A stretch of DNA of 64,000 bases from Cylindrospermum stagnale PCC 7417 (lineage in GTDB: Bacteria; Cyanobacteriota; Cyanobacteriia; Cyanobacteriales; Nostocaceae). Position numbers and translations under genes: made by a program. The notes below the pieces were generated by a model. That model had not been told where the DNA came from and ran no database searches. It saw nothing but the letters and a program-made list of their open reading frames with translations. The stretch spans positions 5,855,501 through 5,919,500 of the forward strand of contig NC_019757.1 of NCBI RefSeq assembly GCF_000317535.1, in the 5' to 3' direction. Shown here piece by piece: positions 1-10,859 of this stretch (position 1 is the first letter of the stretch; every line of letters starts with the position of its first letter).

Positions 1-3000
1 TAGCCAGTACCCGCCGGAATCAACCGCCCAATAATCACGTTTTCTTTTAACCCCCGCAGCCAGTCAGATTTACCTTCAATGGCGGCTTCAGTTAGCACCC
101 TGGTGGTTTCTTGGAACGATGCAGCAGATATAAAGCTGTCGGTGTTGAGCGATGCCTTGGTGATACCCAGCAACACGGGGGTATATTGGGCCCTCGCACC
201 GCCGGTAATCGCCATCGCTTCGTTCACTTGCTCAACTTGGCGCAATTCCACCAACTCCCCAGGCAGCATGGTGGTGTCACCACCATCATCAATCCGCACC
301 TTGTTGGTCATCTGGCGAACAATTACTTCAATGTGCTTGTCAGAAATATCAATGCCTTGAGACTGATAAACCATCTGCACTTCGTTCACCAAAAAGGTCT
401 GCACTTTTTGCAGGGCATGGCTGGCACAGGCATAGATTCCATCCTCAGAACCCAGGCTAAAGAAGATTTCCAAAATTTCGTGGGGGTTAGAGGGGCCATC
501 ACTCAGGGGTTGTCCGGCTAAGATATGGGCACCATCGGGCACCATTAAGTTTTGTCCAGGTCCAAGGGGATAATCGGTGACTACTCCATTAGATTCTATA
601 ACCTTAATGGCGATCGCTTCATCGCCATCACCATAAACCGTTTTCAGTTCTCCAGCCCGACGAGCCAAAATACAGGCTTCTTTCGGTTTCCGGGCTTCTA
701 GCAGTTCTTCAATTCGGGGCAAACCTTGAATAATGTCTCCAGTTTTCGCCCGTTCAAACACCAACAGCACCAAGTTATCGCCCCGTTGCACCAAGTCTCC
801 ATCTTCTATTTGCAACACAGCCCCAGGGCTGACTCGATAAGGGCGACCAACCCGCAGAGTCACAGTGTAAGGAGAAGAGCTAGAGGCTAAAGTTCCATCA
901 TCAGCGCCTGTTGACTCGGAGGTCTGCAAGATTGCCTTTTTCACTTCCACCACCTGCCCAGACTCTGGTGCAAACACCCCAGGGGCAATTTCTGCACTTT
1001 CTACCAGCAAGTCACCCTTCTTCACCTTCGGTTGGCCTTGGGTGGGGATAGAAATCATGTCGCTGTGACGCAGCACCAAACAGCGGCGGACGTTTTCAGC
1101 AGCTCGATTCACACCCCTAACAATACCCCCCTCTTTACACAAGATTTGCGTCCGCGCTACCACTGAGCCAGGGGCAATGGTCAGCCCGTCTTCTACTTCT
1201 AGAGTTGTTTGGGTGCTACCTTGAGTGGCGTCGGCTGAGATGTCGCGACGAATGACTAAAGATTCTAAAATCACCAACTGCAAACGCTGCACTTGGTCAT
1301 CTTCGGTGTCGGGTACTAATTCAATATCCGCAGCCAGAGGTGAGGCGTTGTGGTCTTGTTCCCCCTCTTGCTCAATTTCTAACACCAGTTGAGTCCGCAG
1401 CAGTTCCACCGATTCCACAGACTTGACTCGCTCAGAGTCTTTGTAAGGCAACCGTTGCACTGCCCGCAACTGAATAGAACGCCCGGTTTGTTGACTAATT
1501 GAGGTAGTGGAAGGCACATCTGGGTTGCTGGGTACGGCAAACTCCACAACTGGACGACTTAACAGCGCCGGACCTTCTGGTGACTCTATATATTGGATAT
1601 AGCGCAACTCTGTAGCCACTGACCCCTGAAATTCTTCACCGGGTTGAATAAAGGTGCCATCTTGCCCCATCACTGCTTCTGGGTCATCTACCATCAGCAG
1701 TACACCTGGCTTAATCACCACTTCTCGCAAAATGTCGTTTTTCTGGGTGACTTCTACCACGCCGCTGGTTTGGCAGAAAATATCTTTGACAACTTCAGTG
1801 CCGGCTTCTACAAACTGCCCATCTTCTACCAACAGCAAAGAGATATCTTTGTTGACTTCGTGGGTTTCTTCAGGAATCCACAACAAAGTACCGCCCTGGA
1901 CTACTTCATAGCCTAGCTTGGCTTTGCCTTTTTTCTGGACTTCCACCCCAGCAAATTTCAAAAAGCCGCCGGTGGTGGTGCGGTAGCGGTCGTCAATTAA
2001 CTCAGCAACTACTTGCCCATTTTGCACTTTTGTGCCTGGGGTGGCTCTGAGGTTAAATACCTGATTATTCCCTGTGGAAACTAAATAATTATTCCGACCT
2101 TGAGAGCTTTGGACTGTGACTGAGGCTTTGTCTAAAACTACAGAGGCGGTGATAATTTCAATTTCGCGCGTGCTCTTGCCGGGGGTCGCTTCTGGCAACC
2201 GCACTACACCACCGTGGACTGTGGTTAATTTGGTTTCTGCTAACACGCCATTGAAGACTATCGCATCTCCATTGTGCACTACCAACTCAGCCCCTGGTGG
2301 CAAGTTATAAACTTCCCCAGAGAGAATCCAAATCAAACCCCCCCTAGCGGCAGTGATGGTGGTGTTGCCTTGGCGGTCGGTTTTTTGTTCTGGCACCACT
2401 TCGGCAAACTGCACTTCTCCCGCCAAGTCGGTGGCTACATCCTTCACCGCCTTCTCTGTATTAGCGCGGGTGGTACGTCCCCCCAGAGCCACCTCTGCCA
2501 GCAACTGACCGATTTTTACCTGCTGCCCATCTACTATATAAAGTGTAGAACCTTGGGTCACATGAATTTCTTGGTTGGCTGGGGTCTCACCGCCTTCTTT
2601 TTTCGGCTCCAACACAATCACGCCGTTGGCTTCTACATACATGGCGTCTTCACCATGACGGGTGCGGTAAGGACGAGTCCGCAATTTGCGCGGCAGACGA
2701 ATTGTGCCATCGGTTTTCGAGCGTACCTGCTGGGCGACTTCCCCGGTGAACACACCCCCGGTGTGGAATGTCCGCATCGTTAGCTGGGTACCAGGTTCAC
2801 CGATACTTTGGGCGGCAATAATCCCCACTGCTTCCCCTAAATCTACCATTTTCGCATGGGCCAAACTCCAGCCATAGCAGTGTTGGCACACAGAACGAGC
2901 AGCTTCGCAGGTGAGGGGGCTGCGAACTACAACTTCTACTACATTAGATTTGTGAATTTTGATCGCCAATTCATCAGAAATCGGCGTATTTCGGGTAGCA

Positions 3001-3782
3001 ATAATTTCCTTGGTGGTGGGGTGTAGCACATCTTCTGCCAATACCCTGCCCATCAACCGATTTCCCAAGGGAATCAACACCTTAGCCCCCTCGGTCATTG
3101 ACCGCACCGGCACACCCCTAGTGGTGCCGCAGTCAAATTCGCGAATAATCACATCCTGGGAGACATCCACCAACCGCCGGGTGAGATAACCAGAGTCCGC
3201 AGTCCGCAAGGCGGTATCCACCAACCCTTTGCGGGCACCATAAGAAGAAATAATATATTCTGTAACTGTCAACCCTTCCCGAAAGTTGGTTTTAATTGGT
3301 AAGTCAATAATTTCCCCTTGGGGGTCTGCCATCAGTCCCCGCATCCCCACCAACTGCCGCACCTGAGAGATATTACCCCGGGCCCCAGAGAATGCCATCA
3401 TATACACAGAGTTCAGGGGGTTGGTCTTTTTAAAGTAGACCACCACCTCATCTTTCAGCAGTTCCGAAGTTCCATTCCAGGTGTCAATTACCTTTTGGAA
3501 CCGTTCCACTTCAGTAATTTCTCCCCGCTGATAACGAGTCTCTGTAGCGCGAATTTCTTCTTCGGCTGCTTCCAACAATCGGCGCTTGGTGGGCGGCACC
3601 ATCAAGTCATCTACACTGATAGAAACCCCGGCTTTGGTGGCATAGCGAAAGCCCAGGTCCTTCAACTTATCCGCCATCACCGCTGTGCGTGCAGTCCCGT
3701 AATGGGTAAACGCCCAGGAAATTAAATTTCTCAGTTGACCCTTGTCAACCACACGATTGCGAAAAATCATTTTTTCTGTCAT
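1..3782 (-). CDS. rpoC2: RNA polymerase subunit beta-prime' (RpoC2), partial
   Basis: Encodes the C-terminal half of the split cyanobacterial beta-prime subunit of RNA polymerase, which acts with RpoA, RpoB and RpoC1 in transcription. The frame is open from ATG at 3782 ([16 protein letters not shown]) to the left edge, about 1260 codons. The last visible block, [16 protein letters not shown], is a conserved near-C-terminal motif of RpoC2, so roughly the last 100 residues lie outside the window. I checked that the frame at position 38 is the same as at the start codon, so no net frameshift is present. It follows rpoC1 after a 253-bp repeat-filled gap and is presumably in the same operon. Confidence 0.96.
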   Translation of the reverse strand, partial: MTEKMIFRNRVVDKGQLRNLISWAFTHYGTARTAVMADKLKDLGFRYATKAGVSISVDDLMVPPTKRRLLEAAEEEIRATETRYQRGEITEVERFQKVIDTWNGTSELLKDEVVVYFKKTNPLNSVYMMAFSGARGNISQVRQLVGMRGLMADPQGEIIDLPIKTNFREGLTVTEYIISSYGARKGLVDTALRTADSGYLTRRLVDVSQDVIIREFDCGTTRGVPVRSMTEGAKVLIPLGNRLMGRVLAEDVLHPTTKEIIATRNTPISDELAIKIHKSNVVEVVVRSPLTCEAARSVCQHCYGWSLAHAKMVDLGEAVGIIAAQSIGEPGTQLTMRTFHTGGVFTGEVAQQVRSKTDGTIRLPRKLRTRPYRTRHGEDAMYVEANGVIVLEPKKEGGETPANQEIHVTQGSTLYIVDGQQVKIGQLLAEVALGGRTTRANTEKAVKDVATDLAGEVQFAEVVPEQKTDRQGNTTITAARGGLIWILSGEVYNLPPGAELVVHNGDAIVFNGVLAETKLTTVHGGVVRLPEATPGKSTREIEIITASVVLDKASVTVQSSQGRNNYLVSTGNNQVFNLRATPGTKVQNGQVVAELIDDRYRTTTGGFLKFAGVEVQKKGKAKLGYEVVQGGTLLWIPEETHEVNKDISLLLVEDGQFVEAGTEVVKDIFCQTSGVVEVTQKNDILREVVIKPGVLLMVDDPEAVMGQDGTFIQPGEEFQGSVATELRYIQYIESPEGPALLSRPVVEFAVPSNPDVPSTTSISQQTGRSIQLRAVQRLPYKDSERVKSVESVELLRTQLVLEIEQEGEQDHNASPLAADIELVPDTEDDQVQRLQLVILESLVIRRDISADATQGSTQTTLEVEDGLTIAPGSVVARTQILCKEGGIVRGVNRAAENVRRCLVLRHSDMISIPTQGQPKVKKGDLLVESAEIAPGVFAPESGQVVEVKKAILQTSESTGADDGTLASSSSPYTVTLRVGRPYRVSPGAVLQIEDGDLVQRGDNLVLLVFERAKTGDIIQGLPRIEELLEARKPKEACILARRAGELKTVYGDGDEAIAIKVIESNGVVTDYPLGPGQNLMVPDGAHILAGQPLSDGPSNPHEILEIFFSLGSEDGIYACASHALQKVQTFLVNEVQMVYQSQGIDISDKHIEVIVRQMTNKVRIDDGGDTTMLPGELVELRQVEQVNEAMAITGGARAQYTPVLLGITKASLNTDSFISAASFQETTRVLTEAAIEGKSDWLRGLKENVIIGRLIPAGTG

Positions 3783-3793
3783 TTGTCAATCAA

Positions 3794-4035
3794 TTGTTAG
3801 TTGTGAGTCTTGGTAAGAGGCAGAAGGCAAGAGGCAAGAGGCAATGAGGCAAGAGAGTTTTAGACTGTTCAACAGAATTCAAAACAATAGTTATTTGTTA
3901 GTTGTGAGTCTTGCCTTGAGGCAAGAGGCAAGGGGCAAGAGGGTTTTAGACTGTTCAACAGAATTCAAAACAATAGTTATTTTTATTTACGCCTTTCTAC
4001 TTATTGCCCATTACCCATTACCCATTACCCATTAC
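3794..4035. repeat. Tandem duplication and heptamer repeats between rpoC1 and rpoC2
   Basis: The gap holds two copies of an approximately 90-100 bp unit. Each starts with TTGTTAGTTGTGAGTCTTG (3794 and 3895), passes through a GGCAAGA-type heptamer array, and ends in an identical 40-bp block (3857-3896 and 3943-3982). After these, 4004-4035 is a TTACCCA heptamer array. Short tandemly repeated sequences of this kind are typical of heterocystous cyanobacteria. Any role in rpo transcript processing is speculation. Confidence 0.9.
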
Positions 4036-5913
4036 CTAACTTGCAAGTGCTTCTTGAATCGCTTTGTTGTAAATCACTCGACCAGGGGTCGTGCGGATAT
4101 ACTGAGAAAGTAAATTTCCTTTGGCGTCTTGACGGACACGGCGGAATTTATAAAGCAAAGTCCGGCTACCATCAGAGTTTTCAGTCACCTCTACAGGTTC
4201 TGTGTCTGGTTGGTCTGTCTCCATTTCGCCATCAAAGCGGACATATATATAGGCGTGGAGGTCTACTTGCTCCTGCTGGTATGCCATAATCACATCATCC
4301 AGGGAGAAATAATATCCGCCCGCGCCTTTGGTCGCACCGGGATTTTCCGCCGTTAGATAATACGCCCCCAAAACCATGTCTTGGCTGGGAGTAATAATCG
4401 GTTTACCTGTGGCAGGGGAGAGGATATTGTTAGAAGCCAGCATCAACAGCCTGGCCTCTGCCTGACTCTCTAACGACAGGGGCACATGCACCGCCATTTG
4501 GTCGCCATCAAAGTCGGCGTTAAAAGCCGGACAAACTAGGGGATGAAGTTGAATCGCTCTCCCCTCAACTAAAATCGGTTCAAAAGACTGAATGCCTAAG
4601 CGGTGCAGAGTCGGGGCGCGGTTGAGTAATACTGGATGCCCCTCAATCACTTCTTCCAACACATCCCACACGCTGGGGTCATTGCGCGATATCAGCTTTT
4701 TAGCCGCCTTGATGTTGTTCACCATGCCGCTTCTAATTAGGCGGTTGATGACAAAAGGTTGAAATAGCTCAATTGCCATCTCTCTCGGCAACCCGCACTG
4801 GTGAATCTTCAGCTTTGGACCCACGACAATTACCGAACGTCCCGAATAGTCCACCCGTTTACCCAACAGGTTTTGCCGGAACCGTCCTTGCTTACCTTCA
4901 ATAATGTCTGAGAGCGACTTCAGCGGGCGGTTATTAGCCCCCACCACAGTCCGACCCCGGCGACCGTTGTCAATTAAGGCATCAACCGCTTCTTGCAGCA
5001 TCCGCTTCTCGTTGCGGACGATGATTTCTGGTGCCAAAATTTCTTGTAGTCTTGCCAAGCGGTTGTTGCGGTTAATTACCCGGCGATATAAATCATTTAA
5101 GTCGCTGGTGGCAAACCGACCGCCATCTAGCTGCACCATTGGGCGCAAATCGGGGGGAATCACGGGGATAACTGCCATCACCATCCATTCTGGTTTGGAG
5201 CCGGTGGCAATGAAGTTGTCAATCACTCGTAGTCGCTTAATTAGCTTCGCCCGTTTTTGTCCCTTGGCGTTGCCAATTTCTTCTCGCAGGCTCTCTGCCT
5301 CTTGCTCTAGATTAATATCTGCCAGCAACCGCAGCAGGGCCTCCGCCCCAATGCCCACTTCCACACCCACCAAGAGTGAGTCTTCGCTATAAATTTGGTC
5401 TTCAATTTCTAGCCACTGGTCTTCGCTCAGTAACTGCTTGTAGCTAAGAGTCTCGGCATTGCCCGGGCCGAGAACTACATAAGAGTTGAAATAGACAATT
5501 TGCTCCACATCCCGCAGGGGCATATCGAGCAAAATCGCAATGTAGCTAGGGATGCCCTTGAGATACCACACATGGGCCACTGGCGCAGCGAGCTTAATAA
5601 AGCCCATGCGGTGACGCCGCACCCGTGACTCGGTGACTTCCACACCGCAGCGCTCGCAGACTATGCCACGGTGGCGCACCCGTTTGTATTTGCCGCAGTG
5701 GCATTCCCAATCTTTTGCTGGTCCAAAGATTCTCTCGCAGAACAAGCCATCCATCTCTGGCTTCAGGGTGCGGTAGTTTATCGTCTCTGGCTTGGTCACC
5801 TCACCAACTACCTGACCATTAGGCAAAGTACGCTCGCCCCACTGGCGGATGCGTTCAGGGGAAGCTAAACCGATTTTGACGTAGTCAAACTGATTAGTTT
5901 GGGCGTGTCTCAT
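4036..5913 (-). CDS. rpoC1: RNA polymerase subunit gamma (RpoC1)
   Basis: N-terminal half of the split beta-prime subunit, 625 residues, the usual cyanobacterial length. It starts [23 protein letters not shown] zinc-binding region with CHCG and CERC pairs lies near residues 70-90. The catalytic magnesium motif NADFDGDQ is near residue 460, so the active-centre segment is intact. The C-terminus ends in [13 protein letters not shown]. It sits between rpoB and rpoC2 in the conserved order; both gaps are filled with heptamer repeats rather than promoters I could recognise. Confidence 0.98.
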   Translation of the reverse strand: MRHAQTNQFDYVKIGLASPERIRQWGERTLPNGQVVGEVTKPETINYRTLKPEMDGLFCERIFGPAKDWECHCGKYKRVRHRGIVCERCGVEVTESRVRRHRMGFIKLAAPVAHVWYLKGIPSYIAILLDMPLRDVEQIVYFNSYVVLGPGNAETLSYKQLLSEDQWLEIEDQIYSEDSLLVGVEVGIGAEALLRLLADINLEQEAESLREEIGNAKGQKRAKLIKRLRVIDNFIATGSKPEWMVMAVIPVIPPDLRPMVQLDGGRFATSDLNDLYRRVINRNNRLARLQEILAPEIIVRNEKRMLQEAVDALIDNGRRGRTVVGANNRPLKSLSDIIEGKQGRFRQNLLGKRVDYSGRSVIVVGPKLKIHQCGLPREMAIELFQPFVINRLIRSGMVNNIKAAKKLISRNDPSVWDVLEEVIEGHPVLLNRAPTLHRLGIQSFEPILVEGRAIQLHPLVCPAFNADFDGDQMAVHVPLSLESQAEARLLMLASNNILSPATGKPIITPSQDMVLGAYYLTAENPGATKGAGGYYFSLDDVIMAYQQEQVDLHAYIYVRFDGEMETDQPDTEPVEVTENSDGSRTLLYKFRRVRQDAKGNLLSQYIRTTPGRVIYNKAIQEALAS

Positions 5914-5917
5914 AATT

Positions 5918-6113
5918 ATTAGTCATTAGTCATTAGTCATTAGTCATTGGTCATTGGTCAAAAAGTCATTAGTCATTGGTCAAAAAGTCATTAGTCGTCA
6001 GGTAGAAGTTTTTTTCTATTAGGGGGAACATTTGCTTCCTACTAACAAGCTAGTTTTCGTCTTCATTCATCATTAAATTGCTAATGACTAATGACTAATG
6101 ACTAATGACTAAT
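5918..6113. repeat. Inverted heptamer repeat arrays between rpoB and rpoC1
   Basis: The left arm (5918-5948) is an ATTAGTC heptamer array and the right arm (6083-6113) is its exact reverse complement (GACTAAT units). Together they give a 31-bp perfect stem enclosing about 134 nt. ATTGGTC variants follow the left arm. In the rpo transcript this could fold into a long hairpin between rpoB and rpoC1. The repeats are of the heptamer class common in Nostocales; a function is not shown by the sequence. Confidence 0.9.
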
Positions 6114-6115
6114 TC

Positions 6116-8161
6116 TTACTCGTCTTCTTCCAGTGACTCACGGGAGAGTGATTCGTAGGTGGGTCGCGGCGGTGTGCGCCTAATTGATTGGTCTGCCATC
6201 AAATCGACTTCTACATCTAAAGAACTGCCATCTGCCTGGGTTTCTACCTTGTGGACGGCAATATCTAAGCCTAAAGATTGCAGTTCTCGCATCAACACCT
6301 TAAAGGACTCAGGAGTACCGGGTCGGGGAATTGACTTGCCTTTAACAATGGCATTGAGCGCTTCATTCCGCCCTTGCATATCATCAGACTTCACCGTCAG
6401 TAACTCCTGCAAGGTGTAAGCTGCCCCAAAGGCTTCCAGCGCCCACACTTCCATTTCTCCAAACCGCTGACCGCCTTGCTGGGCCTTACCACCCAAGGGT
6501 TGCTGTGTAACCAGCGAGTAGGGGCCTGTTGACCGGGCGTGGATTTTGTCATCGACTAAATGCACCAGCTTCAGCATATAAGCTACGCCGATGGTGATTG
6601 GTCGGTCAAAGGGTTCGCCGGTGCGACCGTCAAAGACCATAATTTTGCCGGGGTCATCGGGGTTATATACCCAGAGTTTGCTGGTTTCGTCTCTAGCTTC
6701 TTGCAATTTGCCGTGGACAATGCGGCGAGAAGATTCCTCACCATACATTTCGTCAAAGGGTGTAATTTTAAACCGCACGCCTAAGTTATGACCCGCCCAG
6801 CCCAAGAGGCACTCAAACACCTGGCCGACATTCATCCGGCTGGGTACACCCAAGGGATTGAGCACTATATCTACTGGGGAGCCGTCGGGCAAGTAGGGCA
6901 TATCTTCAGCCGGCAAAATTCGCGAGATAATGCCTTTGTTGCCGTGGCGTCCTGCCATTTTGTCGCCAACTTGGATTTTTCTCTTTTGGGCGACATACAC
7001 CCGGACTACCATGTTGGCTCCTGGTGGCAGTTCATCACCTTGTTCGCGGGTAAACAGGCGCACATCGACGACCCTTCCTTTTTCGCCGTTGGGCACTCGC
7101 AGGGAGTTGTCGCGCACATCTCTCGCTTTTTCGCCGAAGATAGCCCGCAGGAGTTTTTCTTCTGGGGGTTGGTCAGATTCACCTTTGGGGGTGACTTTGC
7201 CGACTAAGATATCCCCAGCTTCTACCCAGGCACCAATGCGGATGATGCCCTGTTCGTCTAGTTGTCGCAGGGCATCTTCACCGACGTTGGGAATTTCTCT
7301 AGTGATTTCTTCTGGGCCTAGTTTGGTTTGTCTGGCCTCAATTTCATATTTTTCGATGTGAATTGAGGTGTAGACATCGTCTTGCACTAGGCGCTCAGAA
7401 ATTAAGATGGCGTCTTCGTAGTTGTAGCCTTCCCAAGGCATGTAGGCGACTACGATGTTTTGCCCTAGGGCTAATTCTCCGCCTTCGGTAGAGGAGCCAT
7501 CTGCCAGCACTTGCCCAGCAACTACTCGCTCTCCGGTGCGGACTAGGGGTTTTTGGTTGAGACAGGTGTCTTGGTTAGAGCGCTGATATTTAGAAAGGGT
7601 GTATCTAATTTCTTGAACTTTGTCGGTTGTCTGTGATGCTTTATCAGTTGTTTTGCCACTGGTGATTGACGATTGATTACGGACTCTGACGCGAATTTCG
7701 GCAGCATCGACGTAGGTGACATCGCCGTCGGTGCGGGAGACTATCACCATGCCGGAGTCTCTTGCTCCCTGTGCTTCTAAGCCGGTGCCGACTAAAGGGC
7801 GCTCTGGCTTGAGTAGGGGCACTGCCTGCCGTTGCATGTTAGAACCCATGAGTGCCCGGTTGGCATCGTCATGTTCTAAGAAGGGAATCATGCTAGTAGC
7901 CACAGAGACTATCTGCACTGGAGAAACTGCCACGTAATCCACCTGCTCTGGTGTGGTGGTGGAGAACTCTTGGCGATAGCGCACGGGCACTTGGGGTCCT
8001 ATGATGTAGCCGTTGTCGTCTACTGGCACATCTCCCGGTGCTACCCGCAAATCGTCTTCTTCGTCGGCAGTCATGTAAACCGGTGCGAGGTCAAACCGCA
8101 CGCGGGCGTTTTCTACTGGTCTAAAGGGTGTTTCTAAAAATCCATAGAGGTTAACGCGGGT
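6116..8161 (-). CDS. rpoB: RNA polymerase subunit beta (RpoB), C-terminal part only
   Basis: The frame encodes about 680 residues of RpoB, from [20 protein letters not shown] to the C-terminus [11 protein letters not shown], including the conserved [11 protein letters not shown] active-site region. Cyanobacterial RpoB is normally about 1100 or more residues, so the N-terminal portion (lobes, rifampicin pocket, fork loop) is absent. Homology stops at about 8160: the codon before TRVNLYGF is an in-frame TGA (8162-8164) and the DNA beyond encodes unrelated plasmid-type genes. No ATG start precedes the fragment; the first possible internal start is GTG at 8101, without a clear ribosome-binding site. 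It could be a gene split by an inserted element, a genuinely split subunit, or an assembly join. Confidence 0.93.
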   Translation of the reverse strand, partial: TRVNLYGFLETPFRPVENARVRFDLAPVYMTADEEDDLRVAPGDVPVDDNGYIIGPQVPVRYRQEFSTTTPEQVDYVAVSPVQIVSVATSMIPFLEHDDANRALMGSNMQRQAVPLLKPERPLVGTGLEAQGARDSGMVIVSRTDGDVTYVDAAEIRVRVRNQSSITSGKTTDKASQTTDKVQEIRYTLSKYQRSNQDTCLNQKPLVRTGERVVAGQVLADGSSTEGGELALGQNIVVAYMPWEGYNYEDAILISERLVQDDVYTSIHIEKYEIEARQTKLGPEEITREIPNVGEDALRQLDEQGIIRIGAWVEAGDILVGKVTPKGESDQPPEEKLLRAIFGEKARDVRDNSLRVPNGEKGRVVDVRLFTREQGDELPPGANMVVRVYVAQKRKIQVGDKMAGRHGNKGIISRILPAEDMPYLPDGSPVDIVLNPLGVPSRMNVGQVFECLLGWAGHNLGVRFKITPFDEMYGEESSRRIVHGKLQEARDETSKLWVYNPDDPGKIMVFDGRTGEPFDRPITIGVAYMLKLVHLVDDKIHARSTGPYSLVTQQPLGGKAQQGGQRFGEMEVWALEAFGAAYTLQELLTVKSDDMQGRNEALNAIVKGKSIPRPGTPESFKVLMRELQSLGLDIAVHKVETQADGSSLDVEVDLMADQSIRRTPPRPTYESLSRESLEEDE

Positions 8162-8195
8162 TCAACAAGCTGATGTGCGAACTTTGAACACTAAA

Positions 8196-8381
8196 TTACT
8201 CAAGTTCTGCCAGTGCTTTAGCGATCGCTTCCCTAATAAAGTCATTTTTATTAGGCAATTCTTTTAATTTGGACATCATACTTTGCTTAATCCACAAAGC
8301 CAGCTTGACGTTATTAGGCTCTTCATCACCACTCTGAAATTGAAATTTAGCTAGATCTGGGTTTCCCCCTGGTCTGGACAT
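8196..8381 (-). CDS. Small ribbon-helix-helix-like protein
   Basis: A 61-residue basic protein starting MSRPGGNPDLAKFQFQS. I chose ATG 8381 rather than the upstream start at 8408 because GGAG sequences lie about 7-15 nt before it. The second half (NVKLALWIKQSMMSKLKELPNKNDFIREAIAKALAELE) has the strand-helix-helix pattern of small MetJ/Arc or CopG-like DNA-binding proteins common on cyanobacterial plasmids. That family assignment is inferred from pattern only. It is the first gene beyond the rpoB break and points toward it; it might be an autoregulator or copy-control protein. Confidence 0.65.
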   Translation of the reverse strand: MSRPGGNPDLAKFQFQSGDEEPNNVKLALWIKQSMMSKLKELPNKNDFIREAIAKALAELE

Positions 8382-8454
8382 CTTCTCATCTCCTACTCCT
8401 ACCGCCAATATAGCACGGGGTCTAGCTAATCAATTGTAACGAAGTGTGATAATA

Positions 8455-8485
8455 TTGCTTGTATTGCGTGGGGTCGCGCTATAAT
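8455..8485 (+). promoter_or_regulatory. Candidate sigma-70-type promoter for the 8600 gene
   Basis: A perfect TATAAT lies at 8480-8485. TTGCTT at 8455-8460 is a plausible -35 with a long 19-bp spacer. It faces the 8600-8857 gene and leaves a leader of about 110 nt. The spacing is not ideal, so the -35 assignment is weak. Confidence 0.4.
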
Positions 8486-8520
8486 AGAAGGGTAAACCGA
8501 ACAGGAGCTTCCCTCCCTTC

Positions 8521-8583
8521 ATTTCCCCTAAGAATAACCCCTATTAGGGATGCACCGTTTTAACTAAATGCCTCTTGGTGCAT
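8521..8583 (+). promoter_or_regulatory. Structured leader upstream of the 8600 gene
   Basis: The leader contains the repeated motif ATTTCCCCTAAGAAT (8521-8535), a small palindrome CCCTATTAGGG (8539-8549), and a 7-bp inverted repeat ATGCACC (8550-8556) / GGTGCAT (8577-8583) about 16 nt before the start codon. The last could form a hairpin that affects ribosome access. I recognise no known riboswitch class. Confidence 0.35.
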
Positions 8584-8599
8584 AGGCGCAACAGGGAAA

Positions 8600-8857
8600 A
8601 TGGATAAAAAGATCACTGAAAAGTTTGTAAATGATATGGGAAAAGAAATGACTGCTAGCATTTCAATCTCAGACCCCGAAGAAGGAAATGATGTAAAAGT
8701 TACTGTTCGTATGGATGAAGGACAATTTAATAAAGATCATTACAGCGGATACTGCACAGATTTTCAGTACAGTGCAGAGTCATCTGATCCTAATGACTGG
8801 GAAAATGAAGCTATAGAAGCAGCTAAGAGAGCCGGCGACGGGTGGTATTTGGAATAA
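8600..8857 (+). CDS. Small acidic hypothetical protein
   Basis: An 85-residue soluble, acidic protein (MDKKITEKFVNDMGKEMTAS...) with no membrane segment or recognised domain. ATG 8600 is preceded by a GGGA-type ribosome-binding sequence. It ends with a short Ala/Gly segment and WYLE. A candidate promoter and structured leader precede it. I do not recognise a family; it is kept as a gene because of its start context and codon pattern. Confidence 0.6.
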   Translation: MDKKITEKFVNDMGKEMTASISISDPEEGNDVKVTVRMDEGQFNKDHYSGYCTDFQYSAESSDPNDWENEAIEAAKRAGDGWYLE

Positions 8858-9159
8858 GATTTTGATTTTTAGCGATCGCTCATCACAGGCGATCGCTTCA
8901 CTGGGCTTTGTACTAGGAAAAGGGTGCCTTCTCCAATTTTTCCACCTTTTCTGCGATCGCTTCTCTGAGTACAGCAGGCGAAATTCTCCCCCCCCGCAGA
9001 CATCTACCAAGCGATCGCATTAGTGGACTGGCAACTAATCTAGGTATTACTAGAGAAATTTTAGAAAATTTCGCACAAACAAACGAAAAATAGGGTTTTT
9101 TGTTAACCCTGGCTTTTTTACTAATTAATCGGGGAGGCATCCGACCAAAGAGTATAAAG
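8858..9159. repeat. Gap with a HIP1 cluster
   Basis: No gene is supported here. Four copies of the palindromic octamer GCGATCGC occur within about 150 bp (8872, 8889, 8953, 9011). HIP1 is strongly over-represented in many cyanobacterial genomes, and the cluster is consistent with that background. Confidence 0.8.
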
Positions 9160-9606
9160 ATGAAAAGAGACTTTGCGGACTTTTGGAGCATCAACCACTG
9201 GCTGTGCCAATACAGATTTTTTATTGAGGATGATAATAGCACGTGGATTGACGAAGAAATTATTGTGACTCCTACAAGCGATACCCCATACCACGTAACT
9301 GATTATCTCAAATACAAAACTGTAGAAAAAGCTAATAAATATCTGAGAGTGCTAGACGAAAATACATTTACTGTATGTACTTTTGAGCAAAAGCTACAAG
9401 GAAGGAGAACAATCCCAGCAATGGAGATTGTAGTTTTTCCATGCCCGGATAAAAGCTGGTACGCTGGCTATCCAGCCCTAAACCCGCAGCACTACGTTAG
9501 GGTTTGTGATTTCTACTCTGGGGATAAAGACTGGTTAGAAAATGGTCAGTACGATCTAGCCTTTGCTAGTAGGCGTATATGGTCATCAGTACTAAGAGAG
9601 TCCTAG
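9160..9606 (+). CDS. Hypothetical protein
   Basis: A 148-residue soluble protein starting MKRDFADFWSINHWLCQYRFF. I prefer ATG 9160 over the TTG at 9100, whose extra 20 residues look like untranslated leader. It is rich in Trp and Tyr and has no signal peptide or recognised motif. It stands alone between two gene-poor stretches. Function unknown. Confidence 0.6.
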   Translation: MKRDFADFWSINHWLCQYRFFIEDDNSTWIDEEIIVTPTSDTPYHVTDYLKYKTVEKANKYLRVLDENTFTVCTFEQKLQGRRTIPAMEIVVFPCPDKSWYAGYPALNPQHYVRVCDFYSGDKDWLENGQYDLAFASRRIWSSVLRES

Positions 9607-10027
9607 TTTCTAGATGTAAAAAGGTACGTGAACACGCTTGAAAAAAGTGGTGAGCGACTGCCCCCCTTGGGGTAGTTTTTGCACTCCTTTGTCTATTTTA
9701 ACATTTTCACAACATGGTTTTGATGTACGCTCGGAGGTTTGGAGAATGATGTCTGAATCATGTTCTGGGTTAAAACTATCAAATTTTAGTATTTTAATGT
9801 GTCTTGATTCAGACTTATATTCAGAGCTTTCTGCCGCTGCTGGTTTTTGTTTCTGGCTCTAAAGATGTGATTTTGAAATCATACTTATAAACACATTTTC
9901 ACAGAATATTCCACCCCCAACCGACACCTTCGTCTATACAATTAGCTTCTTCTTGCAACAAACTCATCGAGTAAAGGTAAAATAACTAAGAGGCGAACGA
10001 AAATCTACTAAATCTTCTATCTTCAGC
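9607..10027. other. Gene-poor stretch
   Basis: About 420 bp without a convincing gene. A TTG-started frame at 9638-9862 has no ribosome-binding site and an unlikely Ser/Cys-rich composition, so I left it out. I see no clear repeat or RNA. Confidence 0.5.
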
Positions 10028-10855
10028 ATGAAAGAGTTTAAATGGTGGGGGTCGGAAAACGAACCTCCCAGCTATTTAAAAACTAAAAAACAACTATCAG
10101 ATATGGGGTTGTCTCCTATCAATCCCGTCGGCTTTATTAATACAAAAAAATACACCTTATACCTTTATGATCCAAACGATATTAATTCTGTGCGACCTAA
10201 ACGCAAACCATCTGAGAAACAGTTAAACAATCTTAAAAAAGGTAGGGCAGCCCAAAAGCTCCAAAGCTGGCGCAAGCACAGCGGCTTTATTGAAGAAGAC
10301 AGAGCAGAAGTTGTCGCATGGGCGCTAGAACTAACCAGCCATGACAACTGGGTAATTCTTGACACTGAAACCACAGGACTAGAAAGCGATGCTGAAGCAA
10401 TAGAGATAGCAGTAATAAACCACTGTGGCGATACATTAGTTAATACCCTGGTAAAATCCACAGTTGCTATTACCAAAGAAGCAACTGAGGTACACGGGAT
10501 CACCAATGAAATGCTTGCCACTGCCCCATCGTTTCCAGACATTTATCCCACGTTAAAAGAAGCGATCGCAAACAAACGAGTTTTAGTATACAATGCAGAC
10601 TTCGATATTAAGGTTCTCGACCACTGCTGTAGCTTGCACCAATTGCAAAAACTAAAAATCAGAGAGCCAATCTGCTTGATGAACTGGTACTCTAAGTGGT
10701 GCGGCGAATACAGCACCTACTGGGAGGACTATAAATACCAGCCCTTACCACACGCAGATCATAGGGCGGTAAATGACTGTGTGGCAGCCTTAAAACTTCT
10801 AAAAGAGATAGCATCTGATAATCCAAACCCGCAGTACCCGGATTTTATGCAGTAG
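10028..10855 (+). CDS. DEDDh-family 3'-5' exonuclease (DnaQ-like)
   Basis: A 275-residue protein. Residues about 108-262 form a DnaQ/epsilon-type exonuclease fold. Exo I is DTETTG at 112-117, Exo II is YNADFD at about 188-193, and Exo III is HADHRAVND, with His245 and Asp250 as the catalytic pair. These acidic residues bind the two metal ions that cleave 3' nucleotides. The first 105 residues are an extension of unknown role (FKWWGSENEPPSYLKTKKQL...) followed by a basic segment. It may proofread or process DNA or RNA on this element. It stands alone, downstream of a 420-bp gap and tail to tail with the decayed thermonuclease. Confidence 0.88.
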   Translation: MKEFKWWGSENEPPSYLKTKKQLSDMGLSPINPVGFINTKKYTLYLYDPNDINSVRPKRKPSEKQLNNLKKGRAAQKLQSWRKHSGFIEEDRAEVVAWALELTSHDNWVILDTETTGLESDAEAIEIAVINHCGDTLVNTLVKSTVAITKEATEVHGITNEMLATAPSFPDIYPTLKEAIANKRVLVYNADFDIKVLDHCCSLHQLQKLKIREPICLMNWYSKWCGEYSTYWEDYKYQPLPHADHRAVNDCVAALKLLKEIASDNPNPQYPDFMQ

Positions 10856-10859
10856 CCCA

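Noticed and set aside
9638-9862. 74-codon frame on the plus strand
   Set aside because: TTG start without a ribosome-binding site, Ser/Cys-rich translation, no neighbour support.
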